34,245 bases of DNA from Burkholderiales bacterium. GTDB taxonomy: Bacteria > Pseudomonadota > Gammaproteobacteria > Burkholderiales > Burkholderiaceae_C. Where the stretch lies: NCBI GenBank assembly GCA_003963075.1, contig RXJV01000150.1:9586-43830 (forward strand). Reading direction: 5' to 3'. Shown piece by piece: positions 16,582 to 25,235 of this stretch. Made by a program: the position numbers and the translations under genes. Each line of letters begins with the position of its first letter. The first letter of the stretch is position 1. A model generated the notes under the pieces. That model did no database searches. It was not told where the DNA came from and saw nothing but the letters and a program-made list of their open reading frames with translations.

Positions 16582-18756
16582 TTAAGCCAGGTGGAGGTCC
16601 GGGACGAAGGTGTCGAGGCCGGCGGCAATCAGCTCGGGCGAGATGCCCTTGGCCCAAGCGGCGGCCACGGCGGCCAGCAGCGTGGCGGCGTCGGTGGCGT
16701 CAGCGCCGAAGCGGCGCAGCAGGGCGTCGATGTTGGCGCCGGGCGTCTCGGCGGGCCCGTGGGCCAGCACGGCGGCGCCGCCGCGCAGGAAGACGGCCCG
16801 GCCGCCGCGCTCGCGGTGGTGCCGGATGGCTTCGAGGCTGCCGTCCTCGGCGTAGAAGACGACCTCGCCGTCGCTGAGCTCGGCCATGTCGACCAGGCGC
16901 GGGTGTGCGGCATGGAGCACGCTGGCACCATCGCTGAGCACCACGTCCACCTGGGTGCGCAGCACCTTGTAGAGCTGGTCCACGTCCTGCACGTCGAACT
17001 CGGCCAGTGCCTCAATGCCGTCGAGGTCGGTGACGACGCCGACCTGGCAGCGGTCGTAGGCCAGTCCGTCGCGCAGGATCATTGCGGCATCGTTCTCGAC
17101 GACGACGGCGTTCACGCCGCGGTTCATCAGCAGCCGGTGTGCGGCATCCCAGCATGCGCTGTCGCGCTTCTCGACCCGGCGCGTGCCGAGGAACAGCCCG
17201 TCGCGGCAGGCCAGGCCGACATGGCGGCCGTTGAGGTGCAGCAGCCAGGCCACCAGGCGTGCGATTTGGCGCCCACCCTTCGAGCCGGCCACGCCGACGA
17301 TGGGGATGCGGCCGGTCTCGTCGGCGGCGAAAAGGTGGTCGATGATGGCCTGGCCGACCGGCTGGGGCGCACCGCCGGCGGGCTTGAGATGCATCAGCAG
17401 GCCCGGGCCGGCATTGACCTCGACGATGGCGCCGCCGGTCGCGGCCAGCGGCTTGGCGATGTCCTCGGTGACGAGGTCCACGCCGGCGATGTCCAGCCCC
17501 ACGGTGCGCGCGGCCAGCGAGACGGCATGCGCCACTTCGGGGTGGACCTCGGCGGTGCAGTCGATCGCGACATTGCCGTTGCGCTGGATCAGCACGCTCT
17601 TGCCAGCCGGCGGCACCGACTCGGGCGTGAAGCCCTGGCGCTGCAGGTCGAGCAGCACGACGGGGTCTTCGCCGAGCACGATGCGGTTGAGCGGGAAGTC
17701 TTCGGTCAGGCCGCGCCGTGGGTCGGTGTTGATCTGGCTGTCGACCAGCTGGGCGATGGTCTGGCTGCCGTCGCCATGCACCCAGGCGGCCTCGCCCCGC
17801 GCCGCGGCCACGACCTGGCCGCCGACCACCAGCACGCGGTGCTCGTTGCCGCGGATATAGCTTTCCACCAGCACCGAGGAGCCCTCGGCGTCGGCCAGCT
17901 TGAAGGCGGCCTCGCAGTCGGCCTGGGTGGCGATGTCGAGGGTGACGCCGCGGCCGTGGTTGCCGTCACTCGGCTTGATGACGACCGGCAGGCCGATGTC
18001 CTGCGCCACCTCCCAGGCCTCGGCAGCGGACTTGACCTCCTGGCCCTCGGGCACCGGCACGCCGACGGCCTTGAGCAGGGTCTTGGTCAGGTCCTTGTCG
18101 CTGGCGATGCCCTCGGCGATGGCGCTGGTCATGTCGGTCTCGGCCGTCCAGATGCGGCGCTGACGCTGGCCGTGGCCGAGCTGGACGAGGTTGCCGTCGT
18201 TCAGCCGGATGTGGGGGATGCGTCGGTCCGTCGCGGCCGCGACGATGGCGGCGGTGGAGGGGCCGAGGTAGCAGTCGTCGAGCTTGTCGCGCACTCGGGC
18301 CACGGCGGCGGGCACATCGAAGGCTTCGTCGTTGATCGTCGCCATGATCAGGGCGTGGCCCTCGGCCAGCGCGGCGCGGGCGACCTGTTCGTCGCGGGCG
18401 CGGAACACCATCCGGTAGACACCGCGCTGGCTGGTCGAGCGGGTCTGGCCGAAGCCGGTGGGCATGCCGGCCAGGTTGAGCAGCTCGATGACGATGTGCT
18501 CCAGCACATGGCCCATCCAGGTGCCGTCGCGCAGGCGCTCGATGAAGCCGCCGCGTTCGCCGACACCGCAGTGGTGCTCGATCAGCGCGGGCAGGGCCGT
18601 GGTCAGGCGGTCGTTGAATCCGGGCAGCAGGTGGCTGGGGAAGTCCTCCAGTTCGCCCAGGTCGAGCCACACCTCCAGGACCGGTCGGTAGGTCCACATG
18701 TTCGGCCCGCGCAGGTAATTGATGCGCAGCAGGCGGATATCGTTCTTCTTGCTCAT
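16582..18756 (-). CDS. Cyanophycin synthetase paralogue with degenerate Mur-ligase domain (CphA')
   Basis: A 724-residue paralogue of CphA, first gene of the pair. The N-terminal domain (INYLRGPNMWTYRPVLEV) and the ATP-grasp domain (VVIKPSDGNHGRGVTLDI, Lys261; IVEVNAGPGLLMHL) are well preserved. The Mur-ligase part is not. Where CphA has GTNGKTT, this protein has GSKGGRQ (491-497), so the P-loop Lys and Thr are Gly and Arg. The NIGAGDHLG motif reads DLDGIEALAE, and the C-terminal Mur subdomain of about 130 residues is absent. It is therefore unlikely to bind ATP there or to ligate Arg. Cyanobacterial CphA2 has a comparable truncation and polymerises beta-Asp-Arg dipeptides with one active site; a similar salvage role is plausible. 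A helper role for CphA is the alternative. Confidence 0.93.
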   Translation of the reverse strand: MSKKNDIRLLRINYLRGPNMWTYRPVLEVWLDLGELEDFPSHLLPGFNDRLTTALPALIEHHCGVGERGGFIERLRDGTWMGHVLEHIVIELLNLAGMPTGFGQTRSTSQRGVYRMVFRARDEQVARAALAEGHALIMATINDEAFDVPAAVARVRDKLDDCYLGPSTAAIVAAATDRRIPHIRLNDGNLVQLGHGQRQRRIWTAETDMTSAIAEGIASDKDLTKTLLKAVGVPVPEGQEVKSAAEAWEVAQDIGLPVVIKPSDGNHGRGVTLDIATQADCEAAFKLADAEGSSVLVESYIRGNEHRVLVVGGQVVAAARGEAAWVHGDGSQTIAQLVDSQINTDPRRGLTEDFPLNRIVLGEDPVVLLDLQRQGFTPESVPPAGKSVLIQRNGNVAIDCTAEVHPEVAHAVSLAARTVGLDIAGVDLVTEDIAKPLAATGGAIVEVNAGPGLLMHLKPAGGAPQPVGQAIIDHLFAADETGRIPIVGVAGSKGGRQIARLVAWLLHLNGRHVGLACRDGLFLGTRRVEKRDSACWDAAHRLLMNRGVNAVVVENDAAMILRDGLAYDRCQVGVVTDLDGIEALAEFDVQDVDQLYKVLRTQVDVVLSDGASVLHAAHPRLVDMAELSDGEVVFYAEDGSLEAIRHHRERGGRAVFLRGGAAVLAHGPAETPGANIDALLRRFGADATDAATLLAAVAAAWAKGISPELIAAGLDTFVPDLHLA

Positions 18757-18792
18757 GGAGTGGGGGGAGTTGGGCGCGGACAGCGCGTGGAA

Positions 18793-18820
18793 TTGTGCGC
18801 CGAACTCATCGGGGAGAATT
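18793..18820 (+). promoter_or_regulatory. Candidate promoter for the cyanophycin-linked ABC exporter
   Basis: In the 92-base gap between the divergent cphA' and exporter genes, TTGTGC (18793-18798) and AGAATT (18815-18820) are 16 bases apart. Transcription would begin about 20 bases before the ATG at 18849. Both elements are partial matches, and no equally good promoter was seen for cphA' on the other strand. The short gap means the two directions must share control. Confidence 0.3.
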
Positions 18821-18848
18821 GCAGCAGCCCGTCGGAGCCCACAACAAC

Positions 18849-21104
18849 ATGCAAGACCTTGCCACCGTCATCCCGTCGCATCCTCATTCAGCCGCCCTGC
18901 AGGGGCAGCTCCAGGCCGGCGAGAACGTGGTGGCGACGCTGGAGGTTGACCTGGACGCGGACGGTCGCTTCGCCCCGGGCCTGATCGCGCTGACCGATTC
19001 GCGGCTGCTGTCCTTCGAGCCGGCCGGTGCGCAATGGCTCGCTTTCCCGCTTGCGCCGGGCCAGAGCCTGCGGCTGAGCGACCACGGCGGCCTGGCCTTC
19101 ATGGAGCTGTTTGACCCGAGCCGCCGCCTCGCGCGCTGGCGCTTCACGTTGGCGTGCAATCCGTCGGCGGTGCGTTTCGCGGATGCCTTTGACCGTGAAC
19201 TGCAGCGCCTGTCGGGCCAGGTCGTGCCCGACGATGCCGGCGCGGACGAGGACTCGGATTTCGACTTTGGCGAAAGCACGACGCCGCCCAGCACCTGGGT
19301 GCTGCTGCGGCTGTGGCGCTTCGCGCGGCCCTACCAGGGCCAGTTGTTGCTGGGATTCGCGCTGATGCTGGGCGCGACCGGTGCGACCCTGGTCTCGCCC
19401 TACCTGACCATGCCGCTGATGGACAGGGTGTTGATTCCTTTCCAGAGCGGCCAGTCCATCGACCCGATGCTGGTGACGCTGCTGCTCGGCGGCTTGCTCG
19501 GCGCGGCGCTGTTCTCCTGGGCTTTGGGCTGGGCCAAGACCTACCTGCTGGCGCTGGTGTCGGAGCGCATCGCGGCCGACCTGCGCACCGCCACCTTCGA
19601 GCACCTGCTGGGGCTGTCGCTCGAATACTTCGGCAACAAGCGCACCGGCGACCTGATGTCGCGCATCGGCTCCGAGACCGACCGCATCAGCGTGTTCCTG
19701 AGCCTGCATGCGCTGGACTTCATCACCGATGTGCTGATGCTGGCGATGACCTCCATCATCCTGTTCAGCATCCACCCCGGGCTGGCGCTGGCCACGCTGG
19801 TGCCGCTGCCCTTCATTGCCTGGCTGATCCACCTGGTGCGCGACCGGTTGCGCACCGGCTTCGAGAAGATCGACCGGGTCTGGGGCGAGATCACCAATGT
19901 GCTGGCCGACACGATTCCGGGCATCCGCGTCGTCAAGGCCTTCGCTCAGGAGAAACGCGAAGCGGCGCGGTTTCGCGAAGCAAATGCGAAGAACCTGCAG
20001 GTCAATGACCGGCTGAACCGCACCTGGAGCCTGTTCACGCCCAGCGTCGCGCTGCTGACCGAGATGGGCCTGCTGGTGGTCTGGGGCGTGGGCATCTGGC
20101 TGATCGCCCACCAGAGCATCACGGTGGGCACGCTGACCGCCTTTCTGGCCTATATCGGCCGCTTCTACGGTCGCCTCGACTCGATGAGCCGTATCGTGTC
20201 CGTCACGCAGAAGGCCGCGGCCGGTGCCAAGCGCATCTTCGACATCCTGGACCATGTCTCCAACGTGCCCGACCCGGCGCAGCCGCTGCCGTTCAGCGAT
20301 GTCAAGGGCTCGATCGCGATGCAGGGGGTTCATTTCCGCTACGGCTCGCGCTCGGTCATCCGCAACCTGAACCTGGACATCCGCCCTGGCGAGATGGTGG
20401 GGCTGGTGGGCCACAGCGGCTCGGGCAAGAGCACGCTGGTGAATCTGATCTGCCGCTTCTACGACGTGACCGAGGGATCGATCAAGGTCGACGGCGTCGA
20501 CCTGCGCCGCATCAAGGTGGCCGACTACCGCCGCCACATCGGCCTGGTGCTGCAGGAGCCCTTCCTGTTCTTCGGCACCATTGCCGAGAACATCGCCTAC
20601 GGCAAGCCGGATGCGACGCGCGCCGAGATCGTCGCGGCCGCCCGTGCGGCCCATGCCCACGAGTTCATCCTGCGCCTGCCGCATGGCTACGACAGCCTGG
20701 TGGGTGAGCGCGGCCAGGGCCTGTCCGGCGGCGAGCGCCAGCGCATTTCCATCGCCCGCGCGTTGTTGATCGACCCCGCGGTTCTGATCCTCGACGAGGC
20801 CACCAGCGCGGTCGACACCGAGACCGAAAAGGAGATCCAGCGCGCGCTGGACAACCTGGTGAAGGGCCGCACCACCATCGCCATTGCCCACCGACTGTCG
20901 ACGCTGCGCAAGGCCGACCGTCTCGTCGTGATGGACCGCGGCGAGGTCGTCGAGCTCGGGCCGCATGACGAGCTGATCGCGCGCCAGGGCCACTACTGGC
21001 GGCTGTGGGAAGCCCAGGCCCGGCGCGTCGACGCCGAGGCGGCCGAGGACGGTGGCCTGTTGGTCGTCGCACCCAACCCGAACGCACACACGGTGAATGC
21101 ATGA
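18849..21104 (+). CDS. Cyanophycin-associated ABC exporter with extra N-terminal domain
   Basis: A 751-residue half-size ABC exporter with fused membrane and ATPase domains, of the type found beside cphA genes. Residues 1-140 are an added soluble domain: VATLEVDLDADGRFAPGLIALTDSRLLSF, then strands and an amphipathic segment, resembling a PH-like or GRAM-like fold. An acidic linker (DDAGADEDSDFDFGES) leads to six membrane helices (about 165-460) and an ATPase. The ATPase has Walker A GHSGSGKST at 521-529 (Lys527), the signature LSGGERQRISIARALL, Walker B VLILDEATSAVD and the AIAHRLSTL switch His, all intact. It probably works as a homodimer in the inner membrane. The next gene overlaps its stop by four bases. 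The substrate is unknown; the link with cyanophycin rests on location and on the recurrence of this family beside cphA. Confidence 0.93.
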   Translation: MQDLATVIPSHPHSAALQGQLQAGENVVATLEVDLDADGRFAPGLIALTDSRLLSFEPAGAQWLAFPLAPGQSLRLSDHGGLAFMELFDPSRRLARWRFTLACNPSAVRFADAFDRELQRLSGQVVPDDAGADEDSDFDFGESTTPPSTWVLLRLWRFARPYQGQLLLGFALMLGATGATLVSPYLTMPLMDRVLIPFQSGQSIDPMLVTLLLGGLLGAALFSWALGWAKTYLLALVSERIAADLRTATFEHLLGLSLEYFGNKRTGDLMSRIGSETDRISVFLSLHALDFITDVLMLAMTSIILFSIHPGLALATLVPLPFIAWLIHLVRDRLRTGFEKIDRVWGEITNVLADTIPGIRVVKAFAQEKREAARFREANAKNLQVNDRLNRTWSLFTPSVALLTEMGLLVVWGVGIWLIAHQSITVGTLTAFLAYIGRFYGRLDSMSRIVSVTQKAAAGAKRIFDILDHVSNVPDPAQPLPFSDVKGSIAMQGVHFRYGSRSVIRNLNLDIRPGEMVGLVGHSGSGKSTLVNLICRFYDVTEGSIKVDGVDLRRIKVADYRRHIGLVLQEPFLFFGTIAENIAYGKPDATRAEIVAAARAAHAHEFILRLPHGYDSLVGERGQGLSGGERQRISIARALLIDPAVLILDEATSAVDTETEKEIQRALDNLVKGRTTIAIAHRLSTLRKADRLVVMDRGEVVELGPHDELIARQGHYWRLWEAQARRVDAEAAEDGGLLVVAPNPNAHTVNA

Positions 21105-21577
21105 GCACGACGCTGCCCTTCCGCGAGCTGCACCTCGACGCTTTTGGCAAGCTGGTGATGGTCGACCTGAACGGCGATGCCCACGTGGGGGTGTCGCTGG
21201 TGCGTGCCCATCCCATTTCGGCGCCGGACGAGGGCGTGTCCCTCATCGGGGGGCACGGGCATGAACTGGCCTGGATCGAGCGCCTGTCGGCACTGCCCGA
21301 CGGCCCGCGCCGCCTGCTGGAGGCTGAACTGGCTGCGCGCGAGTTCCACCCAACGCTCAAGCGGCTGATCTCGGTGAATACCTTCGGCACGCCCAGCACC
21401 TGGCGCATCGAGACCGACCGGGGCGAGGTGGACTTCGTGCTGAAGACCGAGGAAGACATCCGGCGGCTGGAAGAGGGCCGCCTCCTCATCACATCCACCC
21501 ACGGCGTGCAGCTGCAGGTGCCGGACCGCTGGGCGCTGGACCGGCAGTCCAAGCGGTTGCTGGAACGCTTCCTCTAA
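21101..21577 (+). CDS. DUF1854 family protein associated with cyanophycin genes
   Basis: A 158-residue soluble protein of the DUF1854 family, found repeatedly with cyanophycin synthetase and this ABC exporter. No signal peptide or membrane segment is seen. The N-terminal half is predicted beta (LPFRELHLDAFGKLVMVDLNG...HVGVSLVRAHPISAPDEGVS). The second half holds LAAREFHPTLKRLISVNTFGTPSTWRIETDRGEVDFVLKTEEDIRRL and ends LQVPDRWALDRQSKRLLERFL. The family is recognised from this overall pattern; no catalytic motif is evident. Its ATG overlaps the exporter stop (ATGA), so the two proteins are made together and may bind each other. Biochemical function is not established. Confidence 0.88.
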   Translation: MSTTLPFRELHLDAFGKLVMVDLNGDAHVGVSLVRAHPISAPDEGVSLIGGHGHELAWIERLSALPDGPRRLLEAELAAREFHPTLKRLISVNTFGTPSTWRIETDRGEVDFVLKTEEDIRRLEEGRLLITSTHGVQLQVPDRWALDRQSKRLLERFL

Positions 21578-21602
21578 GCCCGCCGCGGGGCAGGGCGCCT
21601 GC

Positions 21603-22079
21603 TCAGCTGGCGTCGCCCATCTGCGACTGCAGATAGTTCTGCTCGCCCACCGTCTTGACCAGCTCGAGCTGGGTCTCGAGATGGTCGATGTGCTCCTCGG
21701 TGTCGTCGAGGATGTCGACGAAGATCTCGCGTGAGACGTAGTCGCGCACGCTTTCGCAATAGGCCACGGCCTCCTTCAGGTGCACGTGGGACGCAGTCTC
21801 GATCTGCAGGTCGCAGCGCAAGGTCTCGATCGCGTTTTCGCCGATCAGCAGCTTGCCGAGGTCCTGCAGATTGGGCAGGCCTTCCAGCAACAGCACACGC
21901 TCGATGAGCTTGTCGGCGTGCTTCATCTCCTCGATGGACTCCTCGTACTCATGCTTGGCCATCTTGGTCAGGCCCCAGTTCTTCAGCATGCGGGCATGCA
22001 AAAAGTACTGGTTGATGGCCGTCAGCTCCAGCTTGAGCTGCTGGTTGAGGTGGGCGATGACTTGGGGGTCGCCTTGCAT
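21603..22079 (-). CDS. bfr: Bacterioferritin
   Basis: A 158-residue bacterioferritin, subunit of the 24-mer haem-containing iron store. It has the family start [31 protein letters not shown]. The haem ligand Met52 lies in [16 protein letters not shown]. Ferroxidase residues Glu18, Glu51, His54, Glu94 and His130 fall at the E. coli positions. The position equivalent to Glu127 is Thr, with Glu at 128 and 129 (DDTEEH); this may be a lineage form rather than a defect. It is divergent from bfd, which encodes the ferredoxin that releases its iron, across a 106-base gap with a Fur-like site. Its 3' end lies 25 bases from that of the DUF1854 gene. Confidence 0.96.
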   Translation of the reverse strand: MQGDPQVIAHLNQQLKLELTAINQYFLHARMLKNWGLTKMAKHEYEESIEEMKHADKLIERVLLLEGLPNLQDLGKLLIGENAIETLRCDLQIETASHVHLKEAVAYCESVRDYVSREIFVDILDDTEEHIDHLETQLELVKTVGEQNYLQSQMGDAS

Positions 22080-22109
22080 GGGAAGCTCCGAAACGTGAAA
22101 TTGGTCCGG

Positions 22110-22137
22110 AGTATCCCCAGCCCCGCCTGCCGATCAA
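22110..22137 (-). promoter_or_regulatory. Candidate bfr promoter
   Basis: On the - strand TTGATC (22137-22132) and GATACT (22115-22110) are separated by 16 bases and resemble sigma-70 -35 and -10 elements. Transcription would start about 25 bases upstream of the bfr ATG. It lies next to the Fur-like site but does not overlap it. Confidence 0.45.
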
Positions 22138-22153
22138 AACCGGTCTTTTTGCA

Positions 22154-22172
22154 AATGAGATCGATTCGCATT
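22154..22172. promoter_or_regulatory. Fur-like operator upstream of bfd
   Basis: AATGAGATCGATTCGCATT is an imperfect 19-base palindrome in which six of seven outer positions of each arm are complementary (AATGaGA / TTCgCATT). Its AATGA...CATT arms recall the Fur box. It lies 14 bases before the bfd start, where binding would block transcription when iron is plentiful. That agrees with bfd being iron-starvation induced in other bacteria. Confidence 0.55.
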
Positions 22173-22185
22173 AGACTTCGTGTCC

Positions 22186-22410
22186 ATGATTGTCTGTGTC
22201 TGCCACCGCGTCTCCGATCGCGACATTGCCGTGGCCGCTGCGAGCGGTTGCCCGAGCTTCGAGTCCCTGCAGGACGAATTGCGCGTGGCGACAGCCTGTG
22301 GGGCCTGCCGCGAATGCGCCTGCGCGGTCTTCGAGGAGAGCCGTGTCGAGGGCGGTTCTCCGCGCGCCCGGGGCATGGCCGCTGCGGTAGCGCCGCTGCT
22401 GGCGGTCTGA
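22186..22410 (+). CDS. bfd: Bacterioferritin-associated ferredoxin
   Basis: A 74-residue [2Fe-2S] ferredoxin of the Bfd type, which passes electrons to bacterioferritin haem so that stored iron is released. The cluster ligands are Cys4 and Cys6 (MIVCVCHRVSD) and Cys38 and Cys41 (TACGACREC), the characteristic CxC...CxxC spacing. The ATG at 22186 gives the conserved N-terminus at once; a GTG at 22180 would only add two residues. The C-terminal 25 residues are a variable tail rich in Ala, Arg and Val. It is transcribed away from bfr, with a Fur-like site just upstream. Confidence 0.95.
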   Translation: MIVCVCHRVSDRDIAVAAASGCPSFESLQDELRVATACGACRECACAVFEESRVEGGSPRARGMAAAVAPLLAV

Positions 22411-22415
22411 GCCCC

Positions 22416-22421
22416 TACAAT
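22416..22421 (+). promoter_or_regulatory. Candidate -10 element of the cold-shock gene
   Basis: TACAAT at 22416-22421 matches five of six bases of the -10 consensus, six bases after the bfd stop. No good -35 is visible at the right distance. If used, it gives the cold-shock gene a leader of about 115 bases. Confidence 0.3.
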
Positions 22422-22485
22422 CTGCGGCCTCGGCCGGCAGTTGCCGCCGACGTCCGCTGTGTCTGATCTTGAGTGTTGTGTTTTG

Positions 22486-22506
22486 CCGCAGCCGCTCGGG
22501 CTGCGG
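22486..22506 (+). promoter_or_regulatory. Hairpin in the cold-shock gene leader
   Basis: An eight-base-pair stem (CCGCAGCC at 22486-22493, GGCTGCGG at 22499-22506) with a five-base loop lies 36 bases before the cold-shock ATG and 23 before its ribosome site. There is no T tract, so it is not a terminator. Structured leaders are known for cspA-type genes, but a thermosensor role here is only a suggestion. Confidence 0.4.
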
Positions 22507-22542
22507 ACGAAACCTCATCCAACAACACCAAGGAAATCTTTC

Positions 22543-22758
22543 ATGAGCACCATGCAAACCGGCATCGTCAAGTGGTTCGACGACGGCAAGGGCTTCGGCT
22601 TCATCACGCCGGCCGACGGCGGCAAGGACCTGTTCGCCCACCACAGCGAAATCAAGAACGGCGGCGGCTTCCGCACGCTGGCCGAAGGCGCCCAGGTCGA
22701 ATTCGAAGTGAAGCAGGGCCCCAAGGGCCTGCAGGCCTCGAACATCCGCGCGCTGTAA
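22543..22758 (+). CDS. Cold-shock domain protein
   Basis: A 71-residue single-domain cold-shock protein that binds single-stranded RNA and DNA and acts as an RNA chaperone. It begins [23 protein letters not shown], holding RNP1 (KGFGFI), followed by RNP2 in the form DLFAHHSEI. It ends with the usual [20 protein letters not shown]. Length is standard. ATG 22543 is preceded at six bases by AAGGAAA, a good ribosome-binding site, which excludes the upstream start at 22441. A strong hairpin terminator follows. Whether it is cold-induced cannot be told; the leader of more than 100 bases with a hairpin is compatible with post-transcriptional control. Confidence 0.97.
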   Translation: MSTMQTGIVKWFDDGKGFGFITPADGGKDLFAHHSEIKNGGGFRTLAEGAQVEFEVKQGPKGLQASNIRAL

Positions 22759-22778
22759 TTCACGCGGTTCGCCGATGC

Positions 22779-22803
22779 AAAGCCCGCGCCTGGCGCGGGC
22801 TTT
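22779..22803 (+). terminator. Terminator after the cold-shock gene
   Basis: An 11-base-pair perfect stem (AAAGCCCGCGC at 22779-22789, GCGCGGGCTTT at 22793-22803) with a three-base loop sits 20 bases after the stop. The T residues of the stem end and a following GTGCTTT supply the U-rich 3' side. Confidence 0.85.
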
Positions 22804-22842
22804 GTGCTTTCAGCGACCACCCGACGACGACAATTGAAGGCT

Positions 22843-25107
<2,265 letters not shown>

Positions 25108-25112
25108 GGGGG

Positions 25113-25136
25113 AGGGCGGGAGTTTTGCCCGCCCTT
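25113..25136 (+). terminator. Possible terminator after the YgiQ gene
   Basis: AGGGCGGG (25113-25120) and CCCGCCCT (25128-25135) form a perfect eight-base-pair GC-rich stem with a seven-base loop five bases after the stop codon. Only two T residues follow, so efficiency is doubtful. Confidence 0.45.
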
Positions 25137-25235
25137 CGCGTGACAGGCTGCGCGCGGATGCACTACGCTTGCGGCACTTGACCGCCGAGGCTGCCGCCAC
25201 CGTGGCTGCCGCCCGTGCCCGGAGCCCTCGCCCCC

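Noticed and set aside
14000-18984. Long + strand open frames antisense to both cyanophycin synthetase genes
   Set aside because: The - strand proteins carry complete family motifs, while the + frames show only compositional bias with no recognisable domain or start site.
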